A stretch of DNA of 64,000 bases from an uncultured Hungatella sp. (GCA_949879795.1 CATLBR010000011.1:35066-99065); one strand, 5' to 3'; counted from the first letter of the stretch, positions 45,785 to 55,271 are shown. Program-made: numbers and translations. The notes: a model not told the origin generated them from the sequence alone.

Positions 45785-47689
45785 TCAGGTTTTTCCCCTC
45801 CTGTAGTTCAGTGCCCTGACCGCGTTGAGGATTGCCAGAACCGACACACCTACATCGCCGAATACCGCCGCCCACATGGAGGCCAGCCCACATGCCACCA
45901 AGACCAGTACCAATACCTTCACTCCGATGGCAAACACGATATTTTGGCGGACGATCCCCACTGTCTTCCTGGCGATTCTGATTCCGTCCACGATCTTGGA
46001 TGGCTCGTCGTTCATGATCACCACATCCGCCGCCTCCACCGCCGCGTCCGACCCTATACCCCCCATGGCGATTCCCACATCCGCCCTGGCCAGCACGGGG
46101 GCGTCATTGATTCCGTCCCCCACAAAGGCCAGAGTCCTGTCCTCTGGTTTTTCTCTCAGAAGGCTCTCCACCTTCTGCACTTTGTCTCCCGGCAGAAGTC
46201 CGCCGAACACCTTGTCAAGCCCCAGCTTTTCCCCCACTGCCTTTCCCACAGACTCCTTGTCGCCTGTGAGCATCACCAGGTTCCGGACTCCCTCTCTCCT
46301 CAGCAGTCTCAGGGCCTCCGGGACATCCTGGCGGACCATGTCCGATATGACCAGCATCCCCAGATATTCTTTACCGTCAGCCACATACAGGGTGGTTCCC
46401 TGGGCGCCGTTCCCCACAGGGACATGTATCCCCTGAAGTTCCATCAGCTTCTCGTTGCCGATATACAGATCTCTGCCGCCGGCACCTTCCCCGTCCCGGA
46501 TCTTTTCGAGTCCTACATGCATTCCGTGGCCTGGGATCTCCTCCACCGACCGTATCTTATCTCCCTGAAGCTGTTTCCCTCCTGCGTCTATCTCAAAGGC
46601 CTCCTTCACGGACAGGGCAATGGGATGATTTGAGTGGAGCTCCCCGTAGGCGGCCAGCTCCAGCAGTTCACCGCGGCTGCAAAGGCCTGCCGTCTCCACC
46701 TCCGTCACCTGAAACTTCCCTGTGGTCAGCGTTCCGGTCTTGTCAAACACCACCGTATCCAGATTTCCCAAAGCCTCCAGATAGTTGCTCCCTTTCATCA
46801 GGATACCCTGCTTCGAGGCGGCTCCCAGCCCTCCGAAGAAGCTCAAAGGCACCGAGATCACCAGGGCGCAGGGGCAGGATACCACCAGAAAGCTGCAGGC
46901 CCTGTACACCCACACGGACCAGGGCTGTCTCAGCAGCACAGGAGGAGCCAGCGCCAGAATCAGTGCCAGAACCACCACAATCGGGGTGTACACCCTGGCA
47001 AATCTTGTGATGAAGTTCTCCGCCCTGGCTTTTCTGGAACTGGCATTCTCCACCAGCTCCAAGATCTTCGCCACCGTGGAGTCGTCATACACCTTTGTCA
47101 CCCGGATCTCCAGCACTCCGTTTAAATTGATAGAGCCGCTGACCACCCCTTCTCCCTCAGTCACCTCCACAGGGATGCTCTCACCTGTGAGAGCCTTTGT
47201 GTCGAGGCTGGAGCTGCCTTTCACCACCATACCGTCCAGCGGAACCTTCTCCCCCGGCTTTACCAGGATCACTTCTCCCACCTCCACCTGGTCAGGCTCC
47301 ACCTGCTCTTCCTTCCCTTCTCTCAAAACATTGGCATAATCAGGGTTGATATCCATCAACTCCGTGATGGATTTTCTGGAACGATTCACCGCGTAGTCGC
47401 TGAACAGCTCTCCCACCTGATAGAACAGCATCACTGCCACCGCCTCTTCCAGTTCTCCCACGCCGATGGCCCCCGCTGTGGCAACAGTCATCAGAAAATT
47501 CTCGTCAAATACCTGTCCGTTGCGGATATTCCTCACGGCTTTTAAAGGGATATCGTATCCTGCGGCCAGGTATGATATGATGAACAAAATCCAGTCCGCA
47601 GGGTGGACTCCCTCTGCCGCGATTCCTCCGATCAAAAACACGGCGCTTATGCCCAGGCGGATTACCATTTTTTTCTGTTTCTTCGTCAT
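45785..47689 (-). CDS. Heavy-metal P1B-type ATPase (Zn/Cd/Pb type)
   Basis: 634 residues from the ATG at 47689 behind GGGGAGGAG; the frame is open upstream through the ArsR gene, which is not part of this protein. The protein starts directly with membrane helices and lacks the N-terminal HMA metal-binding domain. TGES (KALTGESIPVEV), CPC in VVSCPCALVISVPLSFFGG, phosphorylation motif VFDKTGTLTTGKFQV, HP in HSNHPIALSV, and GDGINDAPVLARADVGIAMG are intact. The CPCALVISVP context matches ZntA/CadA exporters. It is cotranscribed after an ArsR/SmtB repressor, supporting metal efflux. Confidence 0.95.
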   Translation of the reverse strand: MTKKQKKMVIRLGISAVFLIGGIAAEGVHPADWILFIISYLAAGYDIPLKAVRNIRNGQVFDENFLMTVATAGAIGVGELEEAVAVMLFYQVGELFSDYAVNRSRKSITELMDINPDYANVLREGKEEQVEPDQVEVGEVILVKPGEKVPLDGMVVKGSSSLDTKALTGESIPVEVTEGEGVVSGSINLNGVLEIRVTKVYDDSTVAKILELVENASSRKARAENFITRFARVYTPIVVVLALILALAPPVLLRQPWSVWVYRACSFLVVSCPCALVISVPLSFFGGLGAASKQGILMKGSNYLEALGNLDTVVFDKTGTLTTGKFQVTEVETAGLCSRGELLELAAYGELHSNHPIALSVKEAFEIDAGGKQLQGDKIRSVEEIPGHGMHVGLEKIRDGEGAGGRDLYIGNEKLMELQGIHVPVGNGAQGTTLYVADGKEYLGMLVISDMVRQDVPEALRLLRREGVRNLVMLTGDKESVGKAVGEKLGLDKVFGGLLPGDKVQKVESLLREKPEDRTLAFVGDGINDAPVLARADVGIAMGGIGSDAAVEAADVVIMNDEPSKIVDGIRIARKTVGIVRQNIVFAIGVKVLVLVLVACGLASMWAAVFGDVGVSVLAILNAVRALNYRRGKT

Positions 47690-47703
47690 AGTCTTCTCCT
47701 CCC

Positions 47704-48084
47704 CTACTCGCTGATGTGCTCCATACCCTGGGCCAGAATCGTCTGGATGTGATCGTCTGACAGGGAATAGAACACGGTCTTCCCGTCCCGCCGGAACTTC
47801 ACCAGCCTCATCTGCTTCAGCACCCTGAGCTGATGGGAGATAGCCGACTGTCCCATCTGGAGCAGCGTGGCAATATCGCAGACGCACATCTCCGACTGGC
47901 TCAGCACATACAGAATCTTGATCCTGGTGGAATCTCCGAACACCTTAAAAAACTCTGACAACTCCAGCAGCTGCTGCTCGTCAGGCATCACCTTCTCCAC
48001 TTTATCCACTATCTCCTCATGGACATGCATAAATTCACAGACACACTCCCTGACTTCCTGCTCGATTCTCTCCTGCTCTGTCAT
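47704..48084 (-). CDS. ArsR/SmtB-family metal-responsive repressor
   Basis: 126 residues from the ATG at 48084 behind GGAAGG; the ATG at 48123 lies in the operator. The winged helix is EFFKVFGDSTRIKILYVLSQ, MCVCDIATLLQMGQSAISHQ. The alpha-3 motif MCVCDI has the two Cys typical of CadC/SmtB-type metal sensing, and the N-terminal Cys and His (ECVCEFMHVHEE) could complete a soft-metal site. It is 14 bases upstream of the P-type ATPase gene. It should release the operator on binding Zn, Cd or Pb. Confidence 0.94.
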   Translation of the reverse strand: MTEQERIEQEVRECVCEFMHVHEEIVDKVEKVMPDEQQLLELSEFFKVFGDSTRIKILYVLSQSEMCVCDIATLLQMGQSAISHQLRVLKQMRLVKFRRDGKTVFYSLSDDHIQTILAQGMEHISE

Positions 48085-48105
48085 GAAAACCTTCCTTTCC
48101 AATTC

Positions 48106-48157
48106 ATATGAACATTTATTCATATGTTTATACTACCACTTATAAAAAAAATGTCAA
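48106..48157 (-). promoter_or_regulatory. ArsR/SmtB operator and promoter
   Basis: Inverted repeat ATATGAA (48106-48112), 6-base spacer, TTCATAT (48119-48125), the usual SmtB/CzrA box. Minus strand promoter TTGACA (48157-48152), 16-base spacer, TAGTAT (48135-48130) lies just upstream, so repressor would block the start site. Confidence 0.8.
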
Positions 48158-48178
48158 CCCCTTTTGCGCCCGCAAAAA

Positions 48179-48213
48179 GCAGCCATGACTTTCCTCCCAA
48201 AAGTCATGGCTGC
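48179..48213 (-). terminator. Terminator after YfcC gene
   Basis: Perfect 14-base arms gcagccatgacttt (48179-48192) and aaagtcatggctgc (48200-48213). The minus transcript continues with five T. Confidence 0.88.
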
Positions 48214-48268
48214 TGTAAAGTCTCAAATCCGGACGACTGCGGTGAGTCCGCTTCACCGAAAGAAAGAT

Positions 48269-49780
48269 TCAGGACAGACCCAAAGCTACGGCGAGAATCA
48301 TGGTAACCGAGGCACATACGATCAGCACCGCCTGGAACCTGATCTGGAACTTGGCCCATTTGCCCCAGTCAAGTTTGGCCGCCGCAAGGGCCCCCAGGAG
48401 ACACCCCGAGGTGGGCACGATAAAGTTGGTGAACGCATCTCCCAGCTGGAAGGCCACTACAGCCACCTGCCGCTCCACGCCTACCAGATCCGCCAGCGGA
48501 GCCATCACCGGCATGGTCAGGGCCGCCTGGCCGGAACCGGACACTACAAAGAAATTGAACACAGACTGGAACACATACATCAGCCATGCGGAGATCATCG
48601 GCGGGAATCCCTGCATGCCCTGGCTGATGCTGTGGAGGATGGTGTTGAGCACCGTGCCGTCCGTGGCGCTGGTGCCTCCCAGGATGATGATGATGCCCTG
48701 CGCCATTCCCACACACATGGCTGCCCCCAGAAGATCGGCCGCACCGCGCTCAAAGGATGTGGCAATATCGTTGAGCTTCATGTTGTTTAAGTGAAAAACT
48801 ACGCCGATAACGCCGGCCACCAGACCCATGACAAAGAACTGAGAAGCGATCTCGGGAATATAGTACCCCTGGCTTACCACACCCCAGATGGTCCACACCA
48901 TACAGGCGGCGATGGTCAGCAGCACCAGCTTGTGCCCCAGAGTGAAGGGAGGCATCTCGCTGCCCTTCTTTGTAAACTCTTTTCGGTATCCTTCATCGGA
49001 CTCGTAGGCCACGGAACTCTGGGGATTCTTCTTTATCTTCATGGCATACCGCATGGTAAACACAATGGTGAGACCGGTAAAAAAGATCCACATGGGAATG
49101 CGGAACCAGGCGCCGGACATGACAGGAAGACCGGACACCCCCTGGGCCACCGCAAGGCTGAAAGGATTCTGCCACGAAGAGCCGAAACCGATCTGGGTGG
49201 ACACATAAGAACACATGATTCCCACTACCGCGTCATAGCCCATGGCGATGAACATGGGCACCAGGATCATGACAAAGGGAATCGCTTCCTCTCCCATGCC
49301 GAACACCGCGCCTCCCAGAGAAAACAGAACCACCAGTATGGGGATCAGCAGAATCTCTTTGCCGTTGGTCATGGCGATCACCCTCATAATACCGCTCTCC
49401 ACCGCGCCTGTCCGGATGACTATGCCGAATGCGCCTCCCACAATAAGGATAAAGGCGATGATACCCACGGCTGTTCCGTTTTTGTCTCCCACAGTCATGC
49501 CCTCGAACACATAGTTCAGGATTCCCTGGCCGCCGAAATCCTCGGTTCCGAACAGCGGGGCAATCTTCGTCACCTTGTTGCCGTTCTCGTCCAGAACATA
49601 GCGGAAGCTGTCTGGATCCAGAACGGTTCTGGTCTTTTCCGCCCCGTTCTGCATGTAACTGATCTCTTTGGTGTCATACTGTCCCAGAGGAATAAACATG
49701 GTCAGCAGGGCGGCAAACAGAATAACCCCGAAAATGATGATAAATGTATGGGGCATCTGAAATGATTTCTTCTTTTTCAT
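48269..49780 (-). CDS. YfcC/DcuC-type membrane carrier
   Basis: 503 residues with about 12-13 membrane helices. N-terminus KKKKSFQMPHTFIIIFGVIL, then GILNYVFEGMTVGDKNGTAV, the conserved FGMGEEAIPFVMILVPMFIA and IGFGSSWQNPFSLAVAQGVS, and the C-terminal VVSGSGQAALTMPVMAPLAD and LGDAFTNFIVPTSGCLLGAL. This matches the C4-dicarboxylate anaerobic carrier/YfcC family, related to basic amino acid and short peptide carriers. It is 85 bases after isoaspartyl dipeptidase on the same strand. Import of isoaspartyl dipeptides or aspartate products is a plausible role, from context only. Confidence 0.9.
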   Translation of the reverse strand: MKKKKSFQMPHTFIIIFGVILFAALLTMFIPLGQYDTKEISYMQNGAEKTRTVLDPDSFRYVLDENGNKVTKIAPLFGTEDFGGQGILNYVFEGMTVGDKNGTAVGIIAFILIVGGAFGIVIRTGAVESGIMRVIAMTNGKEILLIPILVVLFSLGGAVFGMGEEAIPFVMILVPMFIAMGYDAVVGIMCSYVSTQIGFGSSWQNPFSLAVAQGVSGLPVMSGAWFRIPMWIFFTGLTIVFTMRYAMKIKKNPQSSVAYESDEGYRKEFTKKGSEMPPFTLGHKLVLLTIAACMVWTIWGVVSQGYYIPEIASQFFVMGLVAGVIGVVFHLNNMKLNDIATSFERGAADLLGAAMCVGMAQGIIIILGGTSATDGTVLNTILHSISQGMQGFPPMISAWLMYVFQSVFNFFVVSGSGQAALTMPVMAPLADLVGVERQVAVVAFQLGDAFTNFIVPTSGCLLGALAAAKLDWGKWAKFQIRFQAVLIVCASVTMILAVALGLS

Positions 49781-49865
49781 TGATTTTGTCTCCTCTTTTT
49801 ATCTCGCTCCGCCGCAGACGTTCTCTGTCTCACCGGCGGCGGCAAAATCTCTTCTGTCAGGTTTC

Positions 49866-51038
49866 TCAGGCTTCAAAGGTTCCCTTCACCAGAACCTCCC
49901 CCTCTCTCACCATCACCGCACCTTTGGCCATAACCAGGCGGATATCCAGTGTCTCCTTGTCCGCCAGCACCAGGTCCGCGTCGGCGCCCTCTTCGACTCT
50001 CCCCTTATTCGGCAGTTTCAGCAGAACTGCCGGGTTCCATGTCACCGCCTTCAGGGCGTCTGTCAGGGATACACCGTCCGTCAGCACCGCATCTTTCATC
50101 TCCCGGTAGAGGGATGACACCTTTCCTACCCCCAGCCCTAAAAACTCTCCGTCAGGTCCGAACACCGGAAGGCTGCCCTGCCCGTCAGAGGAAAATGTCA
50201 CATGGTCTGCCGGCACTCCCGCGTCCAGAGCCATCTTGAGGCCCGCACTTGCCTTCACCTCATCTGGATCCAGGAAATTCGGGTCGGAGCTGGTGGTCAG
50301 ATCGATATAGCCTCCCAGATTCAGGGCATAGTCGATGCCGTCCTCCATCAGCGCCCGGCTGCGGTTGATATGGGTGGGCAGCATGTTGGAGGCGGGTATC
50401 TCGGTCTTCTTCAACACATACCGAAGAAACTTCAGCCGGTTTTCCCCGTCGCCCATATGGATATTCACCAGGCCTGCCTTGCCGGACAAAATTCCGCCCA
50501 CTCTGGTGTCCGCCACAATCCTGGCAAATTCCTTTTTGTCAGGCTGGGAAGAGCGGTGGTCGGATATGGCGATCTCCCCTGTCCCCACCACCTTTTCAAG
50601 AAGGATGATATCGTCCATAATCTTCCCTGTCAAGGTCCTCACCGGCACCTGATAGGAGCCGGTATAGACGTAGGTTGTGATCCCTTCTTCTTCCAGGCCC
50701 CTGGCCTTGGCCAGTAGGTTGCTCATGGTTCTGGTGCAGCCGTCAGTGCCCAGACAGCCCACCACGGTGGTGACTCCTCCGCTGACGATCTGGGACAGCA
50801 TGATCTCCGGTGTCCTGGTCTTCGCTCCGCCTTCGCCGCCTCCGCCGAGAATATGGACATGGGCGTCGATGAGCCCCGGCATCAGGACCATGCCCCGGCC
50901 GTCTATCACCTCCACGCCATAGGCTTCCTCCACAGGAAGGTTCTGTCCCATCCGAAGTATCTGTCCGCCACCTGTGAGCACATCCATGGTCCCCAGATTC
51001 TCAGGAGAGTAAACTTCCGCATGTTTAATGAGATACAT
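49866..51038 (-). CDS. iadA: Isoaspartyl dipeptidase (beta-aspartyl peptidase)
   Basis: 390 residues from the ATG at 51038, 7 bases after GGAGG. Amidohydrolase-fold metallopeptidase. GLIDAHVHILGGGGEGG has the HxH metal ligands. Further family features are GCLGTDGCTRTMSNLLAKAR, NIHMGDGENRL, LPTHINRSRALMEDGIDYA (His) and TFSSDGQGSLPVFG (Asp). It releases aspartate from beta-aspartyl dipeptides that arise when damaged proteins are degraded. It is cotranscribed with a YfcC-type carrier. Confidence 0.95.
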   Translation of the reverse strand: MYLIKHAEVYSPENLGTMDVLTGGGQILRMGQNLPVEEAYGVEVIDGRGMVLMPGLIDAHVHILGGGGEGGAKTRTPEIMLSQIVSGGVTTVVGCLGTDGCTRTMSNLLAKARGLEEEGITTYVYTGSYQVPVRTLTGKIMDDIILLEKVVGTGEIAISDHRSSQPDKKEFARIVADTRVGGILSGKAGLVNIHMGDGENRLKFLRYVLKKTEIPASNMLPTHINRSRALMEDGIDYALNLGGYIDLTTSSDPNFLDPDEVKASAGLKMALDAGVPADHVTFSSDGQGSLPVFGPDGEFLGLGVGKVSSLYREMKDAVLTDGVSLTDALKAVTWNPAVLLKLPNKGRVEEGADADLVLADKETLDIRLVMAKGAVMVREGEVLVKGTFEA

Positions 51039-51159
51039 TTTCACACCTCCGAGTTAATGTTGTTTCACTATGGACAGTTTACCATACTTTTCCTAAATAG
51101 TCTCGTATAAATTTGCATCTTTCGGATTTTTTATACACTATTTTTTATGCACAACGCCA

Positions 51160-51187
51160 AAAGCTGCCGGCATCTCACGGCAGCTTT
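51160..51187 (-). terminator. Terminator after RNA repair gene
   Basis: Perfect arms aaagctgccg (51160-51169) and cggcagcttt (51178-51187). The minus transcript continues TTTT then GGCG. It closes the rluF-ligA-metA-eamA operon. Confidence 0.75.
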
Positions 51188-51203
51188 CCGTCTCCCAGTC
51201 CGT

Positions 51204-53444
51204 TCACTCCTTGAACCTGCGGTTGGTCTCCATCGGTTCCCCCGTCTTTTCCCGGTAGAACATATTCCTGAGAGTGCATATGTCTCTGGGCACGCTCTCA
51301 ATGTCCTCCACATCGTGAAGTGTCCTGACCCACCCGTAGAATTCGTTGGCCAGGGCGGAGGTCAGTACCGAAGTTTTTCTGATATATCCGTTTCTCACTG
51401 CCTCATGAGCCACACTTCTCATTAATTTCCAGAATTTGTAGTAGGACAGCTTCAGCTTGGTCATAAAACCTGCGCTGTCCTCGATGACAAAACCCTCAAT
51501 CTTATTCCCTTTATACTCATAGTCCTCATCCATAACCTGATAATACCAGTCAAAAAATTCCTGCCAGTCTCCTATCTCAAAAGCCATCTCCTTGCAGGTC
51601 AGCCCCAGCTCCCCCGCCACCCTGCACATATCCTCATACTCATACTTCACAAAATTCAGCTGATTGGACACAATATCCAGAAGAACCAACCTGCTCTGGG
51701 GATAATCAATGATATGAGGGTCATGAACCATGTCCACACATTCAAACACAAATGACACCTGATGCTCTTTCACAAAGGCTTTCATCTTCTCCAGGTTCTC
51801 CGGCAGCACCTTCTCGTACAGCATATCTCTCAGCCACATGGCAAACTGGCTGTCGATGGTGGATTTGCTGGCCACAAACAGGTCGTCCGCATACTCGTCA
51901 TAACTGACAATCCCGAGAAAACCGTTCTCTTTCACATAGGCGGTCACAGGGAACTGCAGCTTATGCCTGAGCATGTCAAATTTAGTCTCCTGCCTCTCGT
52001 TGACATTGAAAAATTTGTCATAGGCCCTGGCCGCCACCTTCCCTTTCACGGTGTCAAGGTAAAGTCCCCTGGCTCTGGTAGTCTGCTCATCCCATACTCT
52101 GTCGTAAAAAGCCTTGTCCGTAAAGTTGAAAGAAGAGATATTGCCGAACTTCTTTTCCCGGATATATCTGTTGGCCCGCAGAGCCCTGATGGTGTCAGAT
52201 ACTGTGGTGTCGTCCTCCGGACTGCACGCCGCCTGTTCCCGCAAAATCTCAGGTGCTTTAAACACCTGATTGGGAATCTCGAAGGTGTGAATTCCCTCCT
52301 GATCCACCTGGACACATCTCAGACAGCCTCCGTACTCCACCTGTCCCTCCAGGTTGAACACCCTGTCGTTGACCCTCACCGGAACCTGTTTGGTGTTCCG
52401 GTGGCCATGAATCTGATAGCAATTGTCCGGCGTGGTCCGTAAAAACGTGTCCGCCACCTTCTCGGAATCATCATAATCCCCTACTCCCCGGATCATCTGG
52501 TCCGCCGCCACAAAGGACAGGTTATCCGGAACCGTGGAGATTCCTGCATGGGTCACAAGAAAGATCTTGTCCCCGTATCTGTAGTAAGCACACTGACCGA
52601 ATTTCCTGTACAGCTGTCTCACATCTTTTTTGCTCACCCTGGCCTTGTCCAGGGCGGATCTGGTGACCAGCTCAAACTCCCTGGATCTTCCCCTTCCGTC
52701 ATTACCGTAGAACCACAGCCACCTCTCATGGTTTCCCTCCAGCATATACACGTTCTTTTTATCTTTGATGGAGATGAGGAAATTGACCACCTCAGCGTTC
52801 TCCACGCCTCTGTCGATGTAATCCCCTGTAAAAATATAAAATTCGTCGTCTTTCAGACCCCCGTTGTCAGACAGATATCTCTGAAGCACCGTGTTGCATC
52901 CGTGAATGTCTCCGATGTGGTGAACCCTCTTATATTGGGAAAAATCCCGGATGGGAAACCAGATAGAGTCCAGGTCCTCCGGGCCGATGACTTTGACCCC
53001 CGAAGGGATCTTCTGGGTGGCAAATCTGGAATACATCTTTTCGATAACCTGGTCGCTCACCCTCTTTAGAGGTTCTCTCTCTGCGTTCCTCCTCTTCGCT
53101 TCCTCTATGGGAATATTTGTAAAGTCCACACAGTAAATGCGATATCTGTACGTATCACACATATCCTTGTACCGGTTTATCTCGGAGGATTTGGAGTTGG
53201 TGGCATCGATCACCGTGAACTCCCCCTTCTGCATCCTCACCTCCAGCAGCGTGAACAGGATCTTCCACGCCGTCTTGTCATTGCTCTGGCTGATAGCCAC
53301 TGTCCCGTCGGTCTGCATCACCGGACTCTGACACAGAAGCCGGATGTCGTCCGCCGACAGGGTGTATGGCTTCAGCCCGTGTTCCTGAATCCAGGTAGAT
53401 TTGCCGCACCCTGCAGATCCTCTCAACAACAGCAATATTCTCAT
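51204..53444 (-). CDS. Three-module RNA repair enzyme: 5' kinase, phosphatase, RNA ligase
   Basis: 746 residues from the ATG at 53444 (AGAGGTG upstream). Kinase module (about 1-165): P-loop LLLRGSAGCGKSTWI, then SADDIRLL, TVIDATNSKSSEINRYKDMC and AERE. Metallophosphatase module (about 175-400): HIGDIHGCNTVLQ, FTGDYIDRGVENAE, MLEGNHERWLWFY, LVTHAGIS, QIHGHRNTKQ. Ligase module (about 450-740): KENG motif I in VTAYVKENGFLGIVSYDEYA, VSFVFECVDMVHDPH (motif III), EGFVIEDSAGFMTKLKLSYY (motifs IV and V). This resembles clostridial Pnkp or T4 Pnk/Rnl1 functions in one chain. No Hen1 methyltransferase is nearby. It likely heals and seals cleaved RNA ends. Confidence 0.92.
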   Translation of the reverse strand: MRILLLLRGSAGCGKSTWIQEHGLKPYTLSADDIRLLCQSPVMQTDGTVAISQSNDKTAWKILFTLLEVRMQKGEFTVIDATNSKSSEINRYKDMCDTYRYRIYCVDFTNIPIEEAKRRNAEREPLKRVSDQVIEKMYSRFATQKIPSGVKVIGPEDLDSIWFPIRDFSQYKRVHHIGDIHGCNTVLQRYLSDNGGLKDDEFYIFTGDYIDRGVENAEVVNFLISIKDKKNVYMLEGNHERWLWFYGNDGRGRSREFELVTRSALDKARVSKKDVRQLYRKFGQCAYYRYGDKIFLVTHAGISTVPDNLSFVAADQMIRGVGDYDDSEKVADTFLRTTPDNCYQIHGHRNTKQVPVRVNDRVFNLEGQVEYGGCLRCVQVDQEGIHTFEIPNQVFKAPEILREQAACSPEDDTTVSDTIRALRANRYIREKKFGNISSFNFTDKAFYDRVWDEQTTRARGLYLDTVKGKVAARAYDKFFNVNERQETKFDMLRHKLQFPVTAYVKENGFLGIVSYDEYADDLFVASKSTIDSQFAMWLRDMLYEKVLPENLEKMKAFVKEHQVSFVFECVDMVHDPHIIDYPQSRLVLLDIVSNQLNFVKYEYEDMCRVAGELGLTCKEMAFEIGDWQEFFDWYYQVMDEDYEYKGNKIEGFVIEDSAGFMTKLKLSYYKFWKLMRSVAHEAVRNGYIRKTSVLTSALANEFYGWVRTLHDVEDIESVPRDICTLRNMFYREKTGEPMETNRRFKE

Positions 53445-53466
53445 TCTCACACCTCTTTTCTGAATT

Positions 53467-54351
53467 TCACCGCTCTCCGGACTCAACCACCGAATAGAAC
53501 AGAACTCCTCCTATGATCACCGCTCCTCCTGCCACCTGCAGCATCCCCGGTATCTCCCTGAAAAGAACTGCCGCAAACACGGCGGCCACTACAGGTTCGC
53601 ACAGCTTGGAGGCGGACACAAAGGCAGGAGACAAAAATTTCAGGCACCAGCTGAAGATGCTGTGGCCCAAAATCGTGGAAAATACCGACAGCAAAAGCCC
53701 TACCACAACCCCGCTGACACCGTACCCTGTGAGGGAATAACCCTGGACTGCCACGAGAATCAGCAAGGTTACCGCCGAAAAAACATATACAATGTATGTA
53801 TAAGCCGTGGTGGACATGGTGGTTCTAGCCACACGCCCTATGAGCGTATAGCAGGCCACCGCCACTGCTGCCGCCAGAGCAAGCATATCCCCATAGAGAT
53901 GCCCTGCTCCCTCCCCGGAATCGGAACAGGCGATAACCAGGCTTCCTGCCAGAGTCATGGCGATGGCAGCTGCAGCCTTCTTTGTGATTTTTCCTTTCAA
54001 GAACAGACAGTAACCTAACGCCACCCATATGACTTCCGTGCACACCACGGATGTAGAGCTGGCCACAGTGGTATGTTTCAAAGACTCAAACCAAGTCCAG
54101 AAGTGGAGCGCCAGAAAGATGCCGCCGACGGCGCACAGAATTCCTGTCCTCACATCGGTCCCAAGGAGTTCCCGGCGTCTGTCACCAAACCCCCACACCA
54201 CCGGAGACATAAGCCCCACCGTCCACACAAGACGCCAGGCAGCTGTCACCACCGAGGGAGCCTTGGAATACTTCACGAAGATGGCGGACAGGGAAATTCC
54301 TATAACGCCGATGACAATCATAATCATAGGGTTCTTTTCTAAATACTTCAT
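53467..54351 (-). CDS. EamA/DMT family transporter
   Basis: 294 residues from the ATG at 54351, 8 bases after GGAAGG and 2 bases after the metA stop. Ten membrane helices in two EamA repeats: MIVIGVIGISLSAIFVKYSK, AAWRLVWTVGLMSPVVWGFG, TTVASSTSVVCTEVIWVALG for the first; VACYTLIGRVARTTMSTTAY, LGHSIFSWCLKFLSPAFVSA and LCEPVVAAVFAAVLFREIPG for the second. Family members export amino acids or metabolites. The substrate is unknown; its place after metA hints at a methionine-pathway metabolite. Confidence 0.93.
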   Translation of the reverse strand: MKYLEKNPMIMIVIGVIGISLSAIFVKYSKAPSVVTAAWRLVWTVGLMSPVVWGFGDRRRELLGTDVRTGILCAVGGIFLALHFWTWFESLKHTTVASSTSVVCTEVIWVALGYCLFLKGKITKKAAAAIAMTLAGSLVIACSDSGEGAGHLYGDMLALAAAVAVACYTLIGRVARTTMSTTAYTYIVYVFSAVTLLILVAVQGYSLTGYGVSGVVVGLLLSVFSTILGHSIFSWCLKFLSPAFVSASKLCEPVVAAVFAAVLFREIPGMLQVAGGAVIIGGVLFYSVVESGER

Positions 54352-54353
54352 AC

Positions 54354-55271
54354 TCAATGCCTTCCGTACAGGTCATAGGGCGTCTCCTGATACACGTAAA
54401 AGTTCAGCCAGTTGCTGTACAGGGTGTTGGACATATTCCGCCAGCACAGCACCGGCACGGCAAACGGGTTGTTGTCCTCGTAGTAATTGCACGGCATCTC
54501 CGGGTTCAGCCCTTTGGCCACATCCCGGTGGTACTCGTTGTTCAATGTCATCCTGTCGTACTCCGGATGCCCCTGTATAAATATCTGGCTGCCGTCCCGC
54601 TTCATCACAAGAAAAATCCCTGCCTCCCTGGACTCTGCCAGGATCTGAAGCTCCGGATGGGCGGCCACATCCCCTCTCCTCACCTCGGTGTACCGGGAAT
54701 GTGGCGCCATGATGTAATCGTCCAGCCCCCGCACCAGGGGAACCTTCCGATCCAGAATCTGATGTCTGTAGATACCGGAAAGTTTTTTCTCCCTCTTATA
54801 TTTGGGAATACCGAAATGATAGTAAAGGCCTGCCTGAGCTCCCCAGCAGATGTGCAGGGTGGATGTCACATGGGACTTACTCCACTCCATGATCATGGAC
54901 AGCTCCTCCCAGTAATTGACTTCCTCAAACTCCATCATCTCCACCGGAGCCCCTGTGATGATCATGCCGTCGTACTTTTGTCGACTGATGTCGGAAAAAG
55001 GCACGTAAAACTTGTTCAGATGGCTGGCGGATGTATTCTTGGACTTGTGGGTGCTCAGCATCAGAAAGGAACAGTCGATCTGAAGGGGCGTGTTGGAGAG
55101 AGCTCTCAGAAGCTGAGTTTCTGTCTCCTCCTTTACAGGCATCAGATTCAGTATCAGTATCTCCAGAGGACGGATATCCTGACTCATGGCCCGGTCTTCG
55201 TCCATGACGAAAATATTTTCGGATTCCAGAACTGCCTTTGCGGGCAGGCCTTTTTGAATTTTAATCGGCAT
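54354..55271 (-). CDS. metA: Homoserine O-acyltransferase (MetA, probably acetyl-CoA specific)
   Basis: 305 residues. Class I glutamine-amidotransferase-like fold. The catalytic Cys is in LHICWGAQAGLYYHFG, with His and Glu in FIQGHPEYDRMTLNNEY. The acyl-specificity segment reads IITGAPVEMMEFEEVNYW, with Glu after APV. In characterised MetA proteins this Glu marks acetyl-CoA use, where Gly marks succinyl-CoA. It makes O-acetylhomoserine for methionine synthesis. The start overlaps the ligA 3' end by 11 bases. Confidence 0.96.
   Translation of the reverse strand: MPIKIQKGLPAKAVLESENIFVMDEDRAMSQDIRPLEILILNLMPVKEETETQLLRALSNTPLQIDCSFLMLSTHKSKNTSASHLNKFYVPFSDISRQKYDGMIITGAPVEMMEFEEVNYWEELSMIMEWSKSHVTSTLHICWGAQAGLYYHFGIPKYKREKKLSGIYRHQILDRKVPLVRGLDDYIMAPHSRYTEVRRGDVAAHPELQILAESREAGIFLVMKRDGSQIFIQGHPEYDRMTLNNEYHRDVAKGLNPEMPCNYYEDNNPFAVPVLCWRNMSNTLYSNWLNFYVYQETPYDLYGRH

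Noticed and set aside
45785..47887. 700-residue version of the metal ATPase
   Set aside because: The extra N-terminus is an out-of-frame reading of the ArsR gene; the ATG at 47689 has GGGGAGGAG before it.
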